Positions 34,841-43,757 are shown, counted from the stretch's first letter. The stretch is DNA of 64,000 bases from an uncultured Prevotella sp. (GCA_927910885.1 CAKMOD010000032.1:1-64000); one strand, 5' to 3'. Numbers and translations are program-made. Notes: generated by a model from the sequence alone, not told the origin.

Positions 34841-36094
34841 TTAATCCACTTGTTGTATATGGAAGCCCGCTTTGCGTAAATCGTCCCAATAGTGAGGATA
34901 AGACTTAGAAACTACCTCTGGGTTATTGATACGTATCTCACCCAATTTGATAGCTAATGGTGCAAACGACATTGCCATTCGATGGTCTTCGTAGGTTTCT
35001 ATGATGGGTTCTGCCATTGGTTCACATCGTTCACCATTCCATGAAAGCTCTGTTCCATTCTCATCATAGAGGATATAGCCTAACTTCTCCATCTCTCTCT
35101 TCATAGCTTCAATGCGGTCAGTCTCTTTAATCTTCAGACTGCCTAAGCCTGTGAAATGAAAGGGAATTCCTAATAACGGACACACTGCGATGAGTGTTTG
35201 GGCCAAGTCTGGCTGGTTGGTAAAGTCATACTCCATTCTATTCAGCATTCGTGAATGGCGTGTCAATATCGCTTCCGGTAAGCCGTTAGAATCTTTATCC
35301 TTAAAACTTGTCTTTATTCCCAATAGTGAGAAGATGTAACGCACAGCCGAGTCACCTTGTCGTGAGCCATCTTTCAGTCCCTGTAATGTCACTTTTGAAA
35401 CAGTGTCATCAGCCAGAGCAAGTATCTCATACCAGTAGCTTGCTGCGCTCCAATCACTTTCTATCGTGTAAGCACGTTGCTGATAGGCTTGTGACTTTAC
35501 GCTAATTGTATCAAAGTCTGACCATTCTGCCGATACACCAAACTCATGCATAAGATGCAATGTGAGGTCTATGTAAGGTCGTGAAATAATGTTACCCGTC
35601 AGCTTTAGTTCTAATCCTTTTGTCAGAATAGGCGCAATCATCAATAATGCAGAGATATACTGCGAACTGACGTTACCTGGTATCTGCAATGAACCTCCTT
35701 CAAGTTGTCTGCCACGGATGTGGAGTGGGGGATAACCTTCTTCGCCAATATATTCAATCTCTGCCCCTAAATAATGTAGTGCATCTACGAGAATACCAAT
35801 CGGACGGTGTTTCATTCGTTCCGTTCCTGTGATTGTATATTCTCCATCCGTTGCACTTAGATAAGCTGTCATAAAGCGCATAGCCGTGCCTGCTGCTTTA
35901 ATGTCGATAATATCCGACTGCTTATTTAACCCACGGATGATAACCTCTGTGTCATCGCAATCCGATAGATTTTCTGGCATCATTCCTCCCTTTGTTAGTG
36001 CTTGAATAATCAGTGCACGATTACTGATACTTTTTGATGCTGGAAGCGTGATAGAAGTATCAATAGGTTTGGGGCAAGTTATGATGTATTGCAT
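34841..36094 (-). CDS. aroA: 3-phosphoshikimate 1-carboxyvinyltransferase (EPSP synthase)
   Basis: This is a 417-residue enzyme of the shikimate pathway joining PEP and shikimate-3-phosphate. It has LPASKSISNRALIIQAL at the N-terminus (substrate-binding), AAGTAMRFMTAYLSA, GNVSSQYISALLMIAP, KIKETDRIEAMKREM and EDHRMAMSFAPLA near the C-terminus. Slightly shorter than the E. coli enzyme but with all main motifs. The -7 box TACTTTTG (36130-36123) precedes it. It heads the minus-strand run aroA, Cys-rich gene, porW, porX. Confidence 0.96.
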   Translation of the reverse strand: MQYIITCPKPIDTSITLPASKSISNRALIIQALTKGGMMPENLSDCDDTEVIIRGLNKQSDIIDIKAAGTAMRFMTAYLSATDGEYTITGTERMKHRPIGILVDALHYLGAEIEYIGEEGYPPLHIRGRQLEGGSLQIPGNVSSQYISALLMIAPILTKGLELKLTGNIISRPYIDLTLHLMHEFGVSAEWSDFDTISVKSQAYQQRAYTIESDWSAASYWYEILALADDTVSKVTLQGLKDGSRQGDSAVRYIFSLLGIKTSFKDKDSNGLPEAILTRHSRMLNRMEYDFTNQPDLAQTLIAVCPLLGIPFHFTGLGSLKIKETDRIEAMKREMEKLGYILYDENGTELSWNGERCEPMAEPIIETYEDHRMAMSFAPLAIKLGEIRINNPEVVSKSYPHYWDDLRKAGFHIQQVD

Positions 36095-36122
36095 GTGTAT
36101 TTAGTGCAGATTTATTATAGGA

Positions 36123-36130
36123 CAAAAGTA
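36123..36130 (-). promoter_or_regulatory. Candidate -7 box of aroA
   Basis: TACTTTTG on the minus strand, 28 nt before the aroA ATG. It is back to back with the tRNA-Pro promoter. The -33 position has only TTCT. Confidence 0.6.
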
Positions 36131-36170
36131 CAAAATAAACTTGGGATAAGAGAAAAAGAAGTCCAAAAAG

Positions 36171-36202
36171 TTTGCTAATACGATGGAAAGTAACTAATTT
36201 TG
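36171..36202 (+). promoter_or_regulatory. Promoter of tRNA-Pro
   Basis: TTTG (36171-36174), exactly 20 bp, TAATTTTG (36195-36202). The expected start is near 36209, about 11 nt before the mature tRNA. Confidence 0.8.
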
Positions 36203-36219
36203 CATTGCTTTAAAAGGAA

Positions 36220-36294
36220 CGGGATGTAGTTCAGTAGGTTTAGAATGCTGGTCTGGGGGACCAGTGGTCGCCAGTTCGAGCCTGGTCATCCCGA
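36220..36294 (+). tRNA. tRNA-Pro (anticodon GGG)
   Basis: A 75-nt cloverleaf. The acceptor CGGGATG pairs with CATCCCG, the anticodon stem CTGGT/ACCAG encloses CTGGGGG with anticodon GGG, the T-loop has GTTCGAG, and the discriminator is A. CCA is not encoded. It reads CCC/CCU proline codons. It has its own promoter and terminator, so it is a single-gene unit. Confidence 0.95.
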
Positions 36295-36313
36295 CACTGA
36301 AATATAATTCAAA

Positions 36314-36340
36314 AGAGGCTGTTTATAGCCTCTTTTTTTG
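36314..36340 (+). terminator. Terminator of tRNA-Pro
   Basis: AGAGGCT (36314-36320) pairs with AGCCTCT (36327-36333), followed by seven T. Confidence 0.9.
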
Positions 36341-36439
36341 TTGATAAAAATCATACTTGCGACCTGTATTATAAAGTATGTCCCTTTACTTCATATTGAA
36401 AGTGGGTTTCTATAAATCCTTTTTTCTCTTTCTTTTAAA

Positions 36440-36510
36440 GGTGCGGAGGCTTAGCACCTATTGTGCGGAGACTCAACACCAATGGTGCGCATGGTGAACA
36501 CCAATGGTGC
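36440..36510. repeat. 22-bp dyad array (family 1), cluster D
   Basis: There is a half unit (GGTGC at 36440), then dyads at 36454 (GCACCTATTGTGC), 36476 and 36498 (both ACACCAATGGTGC), 22 bp apart. It lies between the tRNA-Pro terminator and the GH20 promoter. The rest of 36511-36690 holds nothing I recognise. Confidence 0.83.
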
Positions 36511-36692
36511 GGGCACTTTATAGTCATGCGAAAACCCTACTGTATCTAAAGTAGAAAGGACTATTAGCGTGTTACACTGTGGTGGAAAGAAAGTGTGTCA
36601 TGAGTTATGATGTGGACTTATCTATCTGCTTTGTGTTATAGGTTAAAGCATACAATATCCTTCGTGTTTTAGAAGTATGCCAATAGAAAATG

Positions 36693-36722
36693 TTTGTATC
36701 TCAAATCTTATTCGTATCTTTG
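36693..36722 (+). promoter_or_regulatory. Promoter of the GH20 gene
   Basis: TTTG (36693-36696), 18 bp, TATCTTTG (36715-36722). The expected start is near 36729, so the first ATG in the mRNA is 36787, preceded by an A-rich leader. Confidence 0.7.
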
Positions 36723-36859
36723 TCCCATCTGTTAAGATAATAAAACCAAAAATCTATTGTATTACGTAATTAAAACAAAGAAGAAAATGGCTACAATGAG
36801 CGTAACCTCTTGGGCAAATCTATTGGAGAATTCTCTGCAGTTTATTTATAAAAAAAAAT

Positions 36860-38953
36860 GTGCTAAATAGCTTCCCATCTTGGAGAAGATATGCGGGAAA
36901 AGGCATATCAATGCTTTTCGCTTGTTTTTTGTTAGGTCAGTCGGCTAATGCGCAGAACTTCAGAACTTTGCGAGATGTAAATGTGAATGAGACTGTACTT
37001 GACCTTTCACAGACAGACTGTAAAGTGATTCCTCGCAATGCGATGCACTCTTGTCATCGTCTTACATCACTTACACTTCCTTCACAACTTGATTCTATCG
37101 GTACGCAAGCGTTCTTTGCTTGTGACGGAATAGGTGGAAAATTACATTTCCCTGCAACTACACGTGTGGTAGATGCATCAGCTTTTAATGGATGTCGTCA
37201 GTTGACAGAACTGTCTTTCGACGGCTCTACACGTATAGGTGCTTTCGCTTTTGCTAATTGTCGTGGACTTCGTGAAGTTCGTCTCTCGGCAGTTGTTCCT
37301 CCTGCTTGTGCAGACAATGCTTTTGATGGTATAGACCTTAGCCGTGTAAAGCTTGTTGTTCCTGCTAAAGCAAAGAAAGCATATCGTAACGCACCGGGCT
37401 GGCGAAACTTCTTCTCACGTCATGAAATGGAGAATGTATGCGACCCAGAGAATCTCCTCGTACCTCGTCCGCTGAAGTTAGAGGTCTATGCAACAAATCT
37501 TCCTCTCAAATGGCAAGATGTTGTAGGGGTAGAGGCTCCACAGGAATTGAGTAATGAAAAGATGCAAGCTGAGCGCATTCTTGGTGAGCGAACGGCATAT
37601 AAGAAGGGACGTAAAACTGGTCCGATGGTACGTCTTGCACTTGACAAGTCGCTTACAAATGATGAGGCTTACACCTTGCAGGTGAATGATAAGGGAGTAA
37701 CTATCAAAGGACGTACAGCTACAGCAGTGTTTAACGGACTGATGACACTTGAACAACTCTGTATTGGTAATGGTGTTTCGTCACGTTCAGTGAAGATTCC
37801 TGCACTCAATATTGCAGACGAACCACGTACGGCAATTCGTGAATTGATGGTTGACCCAGTGCGTCATTTCATTCCGTTTGAGGATTTGAAGGGCTTTGTC
37901 GTTGAGATGGCACGCTATAAGTTTAATGCTCTTCATCTTCATCTTGTAGACGATCAGGCATGGCGTATAGAGATAAAGAAATACCCAGAACTTGTCGAGA
38001 AGGGTTCTGACCGTGTCGGTATGGATGATATGCCAGAGCATATCAGCGGTTATTATACACAAGACCAGATGCGCGAATTGGTTCGTTTCGCAGCCCAGTA
38101 TCATGTTATGGTGATTCCAGAGATTGAACTCCCAGGGCATGAGGTAGCTGCTGTTCACTGCTTTCCACAGCTCTCTTGCGCTAAGAAGCCTGTGCCAATT
38201 CGCTTGACTTGTGGTGTGAGTAATGAGTTACTTTGTCCTGCAGAGCCATTTGTTTATGAGTTTCTTGATAACGTCCTGACAGAGTTAGCCGATGTGTTCC
38301 CTGCTCCATACGTTCATCTGGGTGGTGATGAAGCTGGTCAGCCGCCGTTGGGCGCATGGTCAGATTGTACTGCTTGTACGGCACTGAAGAAGAAAGAAGG
38401 GTACACAGAGAACTGGCAGTTGCAGCAATACCTCTTTGATCGTGTGATTAATAAACTTCAGTCATTGGGTAAGACACCAATGTATTGGTATGAGCAGGAG
38501 TTTAAGACGATTCAGCCGGGATGCGTTGTTTACGCATGGCGACATGGTTTGACGAAGACGGCAATTGATGCTGCCGTACGCAATAAGGCGAAGATAATGC
38601 TCTGTCCGGGTGAGCACTGTTATCTTGACTATCCTCAGCAGAGGGGGGATATGCCTGAAAAGAACTGGGGTATGCCGGTAACAACACTTGAACAGACCTA
38701 TCGTCTTGACCCAGCATGGGGACAGGATAACGTCTTTGTTCGTGATAACTTGCTCGGTGTGAGTGGAACGCTTTGGAGTGAATGTATCAACTCTACAGAG
38801 CGTATTTACTATCAAGCTTTCCCACGTGCAGCCGCTTTGGCTGAGGCTGGATGGAGTGTTCCAGAACGTAGAAGTTATAAGGAGTTCCTTACACGTGTAC
38901 GTCCATTGACAGATGATATGCAACGTCGTGGCGTTGCGGTCAATGTAAGATAA
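36860..38953 (+). CDS. Beta-N-acetylhexosaminidase (GH20) with an N-terminal BspA-like leucine-rich-repeat region
   Basis: This is a secreted enzyme of about 697 residues. It has a signal peptide (MLFACFLLGQSANAQ, cut near residue 32), then about 150 residues resembling BspA-type LRR_5 repeats (LTSLTLPSQLDSIGTQAF, LHFPATTRVVDASAFNGC), a GH20b-like alpha/beta domain (about 210-310), and a GH20 barrel with HLHLVDDQAWR and the catalytic Asp-Glu pair in HLGGDEAGQ. It removes terminal GlcNAc/GalNAc, for example from mucin or glycoprotein glycans. The start is uncertain: this frame begins with GTG 36860. The ATG at 36787 opens a 27-codon frame one base out, joined to this one if the A9 tract at 36850-36858 were eight. 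Confidence 0.9.
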   Translation: MLNSFPSWRRYAGKGISMLFACFLLGQSANAQNFRTLRDVNVNETVLDLSQTDCKVIPRNAMHSCHRLTSLTLPSQLDSIGTQAFFACDGIGGKLHFPATTRVVDASAFNGCRQLTELSFDGSTRIGAFAFANCRGLREVRLSAVVPPACADNAFDGIDLSRVKLVVPAKAKKAYRNAPGWRNFFSRHEMENVCDPENLLVPRPLKLEVYATNLPLKWQDVVGVEAPQELSNEKMQAERILGERTAYKKGRKTGPMVRLALDKSLTNDEAYTLQVNDKGVTIKGRTATAVFNGLMTLEQLCIGNGVSSRSVKIPALNIADEPRTAIRELMVDPVRHFIPFEDLKGFVVEMARYKFNALHLHLVDDQAWRIEIKKYPELVEKGSDRVGMDDMPEHISGYYTQDQMRELVRFAAQYHVMVIPEIELPGHEVAAVHCFPQLSCAKKPVPIRLTCGVSNELLCPAEPFVYEFLDNVLTELADVFPAPYVHLGGDEAGQPPLGAWSDCTACTALKKKEGYTENWQLQQYLFDRVINKLQSLGKTPMYWYEQEFKTIQPGCVVYAWRHGLTKTAIDAAVRNKAKIMLCPGEHCYLDYPQQRGDMPEKNWGMPVTTLEQTYRLDPAWGQDNVFVRDNLLGVSGTLWSECINSTERIYYQAFPRAAALAEAGWSVPERRSYKEFLTRVRPLTDDMQRRGVAVNVR

Positions 38954-39017
38954 GTTGTATTTGAGGGTTGTCAGGCTGTAAAAAGAATGTCTTTACGGCT
39001 CCGACAGATTGTTTATA

Positions 39018-39077
39018 AAAGAATTACCATCACAAAGATAATGATTTATTTACGTGATGATAATTCTTTTTTTGTAT
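39018..39077 (+). terminator. Terminator of the GH20 gene
   Basis: AGAATTACCATCAC pairs with GTGATGATAATTCT (39054-39067) with one mismatch, followed by TTTTTTTTG. The loop is about 20 nt. Confidence 0.75.
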
Positions 39078-39130
39078 GAAAGTAAATATTTATTATCGTG
39101 AAAAAAATATTTATTTCATGAAAATAATTC
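39062..39130. repeat. AT-rich inverted repeat (family 3, copy 2)
   Basis: ATGAAAGTAAATATTT and its near inverse AAATATTTATTTCAT flank a short loop. The reverse complement matches the right half of 789-852 (shared AATTATTTTCA, CACGA and AATAAATATTTA in the same order). It lies between convergent genes. Confidence 0.65.
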
Positions 39131-39131
39131 A

Positions 39132-41207
39132 TTATAGATTGAAACTTACACCTGTAATGACCCATGCGCCTGGCTGTGGAACATTGCCATAGTCAACGTA
39201 ATGGACACCAAATAAGTTGTTTGCTTCAACGTATGCAGTCCACTTCTTTGCATTCCAAGTCATACGACTATCAACAACGCCATAACTCTTATAGCTTTGT
39301 CGTTGGTTGTTTGTATCAATATAGTTTCCCATACGATGTTGGAAGCGATAGTAGAAGCCAAGGTCAAGGTTGTGCCAGATGTTCAACTGAAGATTGCTGA
39401 CAAACTTATTCTTCAGATATTCCAACGCATATTTGCTCACATAACCTTGATTATCAACCTTCTTCTGGTGGATATAGCTATAAGCCACGCCAAACTTCTT
39501 AAAGAATTTTTGTGAAGGAAGAAGCTGATAGAGGTCGAAATCGAGTGAGGCCTCCGTTCCAAAGTGCTTTATCTTTCCGAAGTTCACACTCTTCCATAGC
39601 ACTGCTCCGTTAGCATCTAATGTGCCATCACTAATCCAGTCGATAAGGTTCTTATGGTTGTTCCAGTAAACGCTTGTCTTGGCAGTGACGCCCTTGTTGT
39701 CATATTTCACACCCATTTCGAATGCTGAAAGTTCCTCTGGACGAAGATGTTTGTCTGCCTTATGACCACCAACAGAGTAGAATAATTCTGTTACTGACGG
39801 CATACGGAGGGATGAATTATAGGAAGCATATAACTTCCAAGCGTTTCCTATACGGTAACTTGCATCAATTCCAGGGTAAACACGCATTGGCATATCTGCT
39901 TGACTGTTCTTGACAGCTGTCAAACCAGCTGACAGCGTGAAGCGATCAAGGATGATATTATGTTCAAGAACAAACTGAATATTTGTGCGATTAAGTCCGA
40001 CAGTGTAGTCTCTGTCTGTTCCATGGATATGCTTTGGACGAGAGAGTGGCTCGCCAAGGTTGCCACTTACGAGGTCTTCATTGCGTAGCTCGGCAGCGAA
40101 GGCTGTACGTCCAAGGTTCCAATCAAAGTAAGCATTGAGGTTAACACCATATATATCAGTGCGGTGGTAGTTGAAAGGATACTTATTGGATGCGCCACGG
40201 AAGAGTTCAAAGCGGTCCATATTACGGTTCCAATAGAGAGAAGGATTAATGTGGAAGCGTCCACGTAGGTTCTCTGCTTGAATGGCTGTGAAGGTTTTAA
40301 AGGTGTGTTCAAACTGGTCGTCAAACTTTGCCGAGTAGAAAGTATTTGAACCAAAGTCCTTCAGACTCATGCCAGTATGCCAACGAACAACAATGTCTTC
40401 ATCCGTATAATTACCTTGATAAAAGACTTTTGCAGTGCGGTAATCAGCGTTGAGGCTGCCCGCCTTGTTGCGAAGATAGCCATCACTGCGCGTGTAAGAA
40501 GCTGATAGCTGATTGTTCCAACGGTCTTTTGAAGCAATGTTTCCACGTATGCCAGCACTGAGATAGCCGTAGGAGCCACCTTCAATATGGGCAGAAAGAC
40601 TTGTCTTTTGTGGAGTTCTGGTTACGATGTTTATTGCACCTAATAAAGAAGAGGTACCATAAACGCGGGCTGCTGGGCCTTCAAGGACTTCTATTCGTTC
40701 GATTTCACTGATGTCAACTGGGAAATCAAAGGAGTTGTGTCCAGTCTGTGCATCACAGATATTGATACCATTAAGGAGGACTGTGATTTGTTCTGAGTTG
40801 CCACCACGGACACTTACGTCAGTTAAGGCACCTAAAGGTCCTTTCTGTCGGACGTCAACTCCGACGGCATACTTTAGCAAATCGTTTACACTTTGTACTG
40901 GTGCCGCCTGGATATCCTCACGACTCAGTACAGTTACCATTCTCGCTTGCTGACTAACTGTCAGCGGTGCTCGCGTTCCCGTCACGTGCACTTCTTCCAT
41001 CATCACGCCTTGGTTGGTGATTGTTGAGTCTGTCTCTGCCTTCTCTGTCTTAACGCTAATGCCTTTGGCAGTAGCATTTTGTAAGGTAGCGATGCTCAGT
41101 ACACCAATCAGAACCTCTTTCCCAAGAACGGAAAAGAGCGAGTAGCCGTGGTTGGAGAAGTGTTTAAACTTCAGAACGCTGCGCTTTTGAAATGTTGGTT
41201 TGTACAT
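39132..41207 (-). CDS. TonB-dependent receptor (BtuB/siderophore-receptor-like)
   Basis: This is an outer membrane receptor of about 691 residues. After a signal-like N-terminus (MYKPTFQKRS...LIGVLSIATLQNATAK) comes a possible TonB box (MMEEVHVTGTRA), a plug domain (LLKYAVGVDVRQKG, DVSVRGGNSEQITVLLNG, IERIEVLEGPAARVYG) and a 22-strand-type barrel ending in Phe-Asn-Leu. There is no carboxypeptidase-like domain, so it is a classical receptor for a metal chelate or cobalamin-like ligand rather than SusC. I start at ATG 41207; the open frame upstream overlaps the promoter. No partner ABC transporter genes are adjacent. Confidence 0.88.
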   Translation of the reverse strand: MYKPTFQKRSVLKFKHFSNHGYSLFSVLGKEVLIGVLSIATLQNATAKGISVKTEKAETDSTITNQGVMMEEVHVTGTRAPLTVSQQARMVTVLSREDIQAAPVQSVNDLLKYAVGVDVRQKGPLGALTDVSVRGGNSEQITVLLNGINICDAQTGHNSFDFPVDISEIERIEVLEGPAARVYGTSSLLGAINIVTRTPQKTSLSAHIEGGSYGYLSAGIRGNIASKDRWNNQLSASYTRSDGYLRNKAGSLNADYRTAKVFYQGNYTDEDIVVRWHTGMSLKDFGSNTFYSAKFDDQFEHTFKTFTAIQAENLRGRFHINPSLYWNRNMDRFELFRGASNKYPFNYHRTDIYGVNLNAYFDWNLGRTAFAAELRNEDLVSGNLGEPLSRPKHIHGTDRDYTVGLNRTNIQFVLEHNIILDRFTLSAGLTAVKNSQADMPMRVYPGIDASYRIGNAWKLYASYNSSLRMPSVTELFYSVGGHKADKHLRPEELSAFEMGVKYDNKGVTAKTSVYWNNHKNLIDWISDGTLDANGAVLWKSVNFGKIKHFGTEASLDFDLYQLLPSQKFFKKFGVAYSYIHQKKVDNQGYVSKYALEYLKNKFVSNLQLNIWHNLDLGFYYRFQHRMGNYIDTNNQRQSYKSYGVVDSRMTWNAKKWTAYVEANNLFGVHYVDYGNVPQPGAWVITGVSFNL

Positions 41208-41225
41208 AAATATAATTAAAGAAAA

Positions 41226-41272
41226 CGTCGGAAGGTGGAGCTTTCCCCAACCGACAAACGGGTGCAAAAGTA
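41226..41272 (-). promoter_or_regulatory. -7 box and leader hairpin of the TonB-dependent receptor gene
   Basis: On the minus strand TACTTTTG (41272-41265) is followed by a leader of about 58 nt holding a hairpin: GTCGG and CCGAC as outer arms and GGGG-AAAG-CTCC inside. It is too short for a cobalamin riboswitch. Confidence 0.55.
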
Positions 41273-41377
41273 ATAAAAGTTTTTGTAACAGCATGGATTA
41301 ATCGATGATTATCGACTTTTATGTGGGTAAGGTGTAGAAAAACCTTCGTTTATGTACGTTATATTTGAGATTTTTAC

Positions 41378-41424
41378 TACTTTTGTAGGCAATTAATTCT
41401 CGAAACAGACAAACGATTAATTGC
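41378..41424 (+). promoter_or_regulatory. -7 box and inverted repeat in the xpt leader
   Basis: TACTTTTG (41378-41385) is followed by GCAATTAAT (41389-41397) and its exact inverse ATTAATTGC (41416-41424), which ends 3 nt before the xpt ATG. The hairpin would cover the initiation region. Confidence 0.5.
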
Positions 41425-41427
41425 ACA

Positions 41428-42000
41428 ATGAAAGCATTACGTGACCGTATCCTTAAGGATGGAAAGTGTTTCCCAGACGGAATCTTGAAGGTAGACAAGT
41501 TTATTAATCACCAGATGGATCCTAATCTGATGAAGCAGATTTGTGTGGAGTTTATCCGCCGTTATGCATCAACGGAAATCAACAAGATTATCACAATAGA
41601 AGCGAGTGGCATTGCTCCTGCCATTATGATGGGCTTTCTCCTCGACCTTCCTGTGGTCTTTGCGAAGAAGAAAAAGCCTTCAACAATGGGCGATATGCTT
41701 TCAACAAGCGTCTTCTCGTTTACCAAACAAAGAGAGTATCATGTTGTAATATCGAAGGAATACTTGGGTGAAGGCGATAAGGTGCTGTTTGTCGACGACT
41801 TCTTGGCTTATGGTAATGCTGCAAAAGGTATGATTGACCTTTGCAAGAAGGCAGGTGCAGAGTTAGTTGGCATGGGCTTTATCATAGAGAAAGCATTCCA
41901 ACATGGTCGTGATGCGATTGAAGCAGCAGGTGTTCGTTGTGAGAGTTTGGCTATCATCGAGTCGCTTGAAAACTGTGAGATTAAAATGAGAGAAACATAA
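41428..42000 (+). CDS. xpt: Xanthine phosphoribosyltransferase
   Basis: This is a 190-residue type I phosphoribosyltransferase that makes XMP from xanthine and PRPP (purine salvage). The PRPP loop is [17 protein letters not shown], with the typical Xpt ends [23 protein letters not shown] and [15 protein letters not shown]. Length matches B. subtilis Xpt. The purine permease gene follows after a terminator, and the pair forms a salvage unit. Confidence 0.95.
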   Translation: MKALRDRILKDGKCFPDGILKVDKFINHQMDPNLMKQICVEFIRRYASTEINKIITIEASGIAPAIMMGFLLDLPVVFAKKKKPSTMGDMLSTSVFSFTKQREYHVVISKEYLGEGDKVLFVDDFLAYGNAAKGMIDLCKKAGAELVGMGFIIEKAFQHGRDAIEAAGVRCESLAIIESLENCEIKMRET

Positions 42001-42003
42001 ACG

Positions 42004-42035
42004 AGGTGGGCTTGTGTGCCCACCTTTCTTGTTTT
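42004..42035 (+). terminator. Terminator of xpt
   Basis: AGGTGGGC (42004-42011) pairs with GCCCACCT (42018-42025), with TTCTTGTTTT after it, 3 nt beyond the xpt stop. Confidence 0.88.
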
Positions 42036-42214
42036 ATATGGTAATCATCTTTAACGCAAACGCTTCTTTAAAGCATTGAGATTACTCTTTAAGAGGCGTA
42101 GAACTAACTTTTGAGAAAGATGAAGCTGTACTTTGGAACCACCAAAGCTACCCTTTTATTTCAGTAAAGAATAACATCTTACCTTTATTATATAGTATAA
42201 AATAACAAAAAAGA

Positions 42215-43558
42215 ATGGAAAAGTCTAAGGAACTTATCTATGGTCTGAATGATCGTCCACCGATTCGTGAAACTATTTTTGCTGCCTTGCAGCACTTGTT
42301 GGCAATCTTCGTAGCCATTATCACACCACCACTCATTATCAGTTCAGCATTGAAATTCGACTTGGATACCACAGGTTTCCTCGTGTCAATGTCTCTCTTC
42401 GTTTCAGGACTGGCTACTTTTATTCAGTGTCGTAGGTTGGGTCCGATTGGAGCTGGTCTTCTTTGTATTCAAGGAACCTCTTTCTCTTTTATCAGTCCTA
42501 TTATTGGTGCAGGTATGCTGGGTATGGTTAACGGCAAGATGAATATAGAGATGGGACTCAGTTATATCTTTGGTGCCTGCCTTGTTGCATCTGCTGTAGA
42601 GATGATTGTGAGTCGTCTGCTGCCTTACACACGTAAGATAATCACACCATTAGTCTCAGGTGTCGTTGTTTCTCTCATCGGTATGTGCCTTATTAAGGCT
42701 GGTATCAACTCTTGTGGTGGTGGTCAGTCGGCTGTCGATGCTGGTACATTTGGTTCATTGCAGAACCTTGGACTTGCTTTACTCGTATTGGTTAGCATTA
42801 TTTTCTTCAACCGATCAAACAACCGTTTCCTACGTATGGGATCTATTGTGTTGGGACTATTGATAGGCTGTGTAGCTGCTTATGCACTCAATATGATTGA
42901 CTTTTCAAGCCTCAAAGGTAGTGGTAGCCTTAATATTCCAGTTCCTTTCAAATATGGATTGAACTTTGATTTAGGTACAATCATTGGTATCGGACTTATT
43001 TATTTGGTAACAGCCGTTGAGGCTTTTGGTGATATTACAGCCAATTCGCTCATCTCTGGTGAGCCTGTTGAGGGTCCTGTCTTTATGAAGAGAGCGCAGG
43101 GAGGTGTCCTTGCAGATGGTTTCAACTCTTTCTTGGCAGCCGTCTTCAATAGTTTTCCTAACTCTATCTTTGCCCAAAACAATGGTATGATACAGCTTAC
43201 GGGTGTTGCCAGCCGTTATGTTGGTTATTTCATCGCAGGTGCTTTGGTTCTTTTAGGATTGTTCCCAGTAGTAGGTAAGGTGTTCTCACTTATCCCTGAC
43301 CCTGTATTGGGTGGTGCAACCTTGTTGATGTTCGGTACAGTTGCTGCAGCTGGTATTCGTATCATAGCTTCTACTGAGATTACTCGTAAAGCAGTATTGG
43401 TTATGGCTATCAGTTTTGCAATGGGTCTGAGTGTAGAGTTGGTACCTGGTATTCTTGACAAAATGCCTGATATTATCAAGAACATTTTCTCAAGTGGTAT
43501 CACCACAGGCGGTCTTACCGCTATCCTTGCTAATGCTTTTATCCGTATCAAGGAGTAA
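42215..43558 (+). CDS. Nucleobase:cation symporter-2 family xanthine/uracil permease
   Basis: This is a 447-residue inner membrane protein with about 12-14 hydrophobic segments, of the NAT/NCS2 family. The signature region is present (FAQNNGMIQLTGVASRYVGY, carrying the QNNG motif), as is the substrate-site Glu region (VTAVEAFGDITANSL). Given the adjacent xpt, xanthine is the likely substrate, though uric acid or uracil cannot be excluded. It is separated from xpt by a strong terminator, so it probably has its own promoter in the 214-nt gap, although no clear TAnnTTTG is seen there. Confidence 0.92.
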   Translation: MEKSKELIYGLNDRPPIRETIFAALQHLLAIFVAIITPPLIISSALKFDLDTTGFLVSMSLFVSGLATFIQCRRLGPIGAGLLCIQGTSFSFISPIIGAGMLGMVNGKMNIEMGLSYIFGACLVASAVEMIVSRLLPYTRKIITPLVSGVVVSLIGMCLIKAGINSCGGGQSAVDAGTFGSLQNLGLALLVLVSIIFFNRSNNRFLRMGSIVLGLLIGCVAAYALNMIDFSSLKGSGSLNIPVPFKYGLNFDLGTIIGIGLIYLVTAVEAFGDITANSLISGEPVEGPVFMKRAQGGVLADGFNSFLAAVFNSFPNSIFAQNNGMIQLTGVASRYVGYFIAGALVLLGLFPVVGKVFSLIPDPVLGGATLLMFGTVAAAGIRIIASTEITRKAVLVMAISFAMGLSVELVPGILDKMPDIIKNIFSSGITTGGLTAILANAFIRIKE

Positions 43559-43568
43559 ACTTGCACAA

Positions 43569-43614
43569 TACTGAAAACCAAAGAATCAATAATGATTTAA
43601 GTGTTTTCAGTAAG
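43569..43614 (+). terminator. Possible terminator after the permease gene
   Basis: ACTGAAAAC pairs with GTTTTCAGT across a loop of about 27 nt; the T-run is poor. Confidence 0.4.
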
Positions 43615-43664
43615 AAATAAGCAGTTTTTTACTATCCTTTCGGTACATTCTCCTTTTAAATGTT

Positions 43665-43672
43665 TATCTTTG
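43665..43672 (+). promoter_or_regulatory. Candidate -7 box for the 150-residue protein gene
   Basis: TATCTTTG fits TAnnTTTG; no good TTTG -33 box is seen. The leader to the ATG at 43758 is about 80 nt. Confidence 0.5.
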
Positions 43673-43757
43673 CAAAAGATAGAAGGAGGAATGTACCGAT
43701 TGTGTTTCTCCGTGAAGTATAAATTATTTCTTAATAGAACAGAATAATAAAAAGACT

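Noticed and set aside
14143..38953. T9SS cargo among the secreted proteins (metalloproteases, GH20)
   Set aside because: Their C-termini lack the strand-rich sorting domain with its usual Gly/Lys-containing motifs; they look like ordinary signal-peptide exports.
41208..41272. Cobalamin riboswitch before the BtuB-like receptor gene
   Set aside because: The leader is only about 58 nt and lacks the conserved B12-box and multi-stem core, which need around 200 nt.
42001..42214. Purine riboswitch between xpt and the permease gene
   Set aside because: No three-way-junction core with the conserved loop sequences is seen; the clear structure there is an ordinary terminator.
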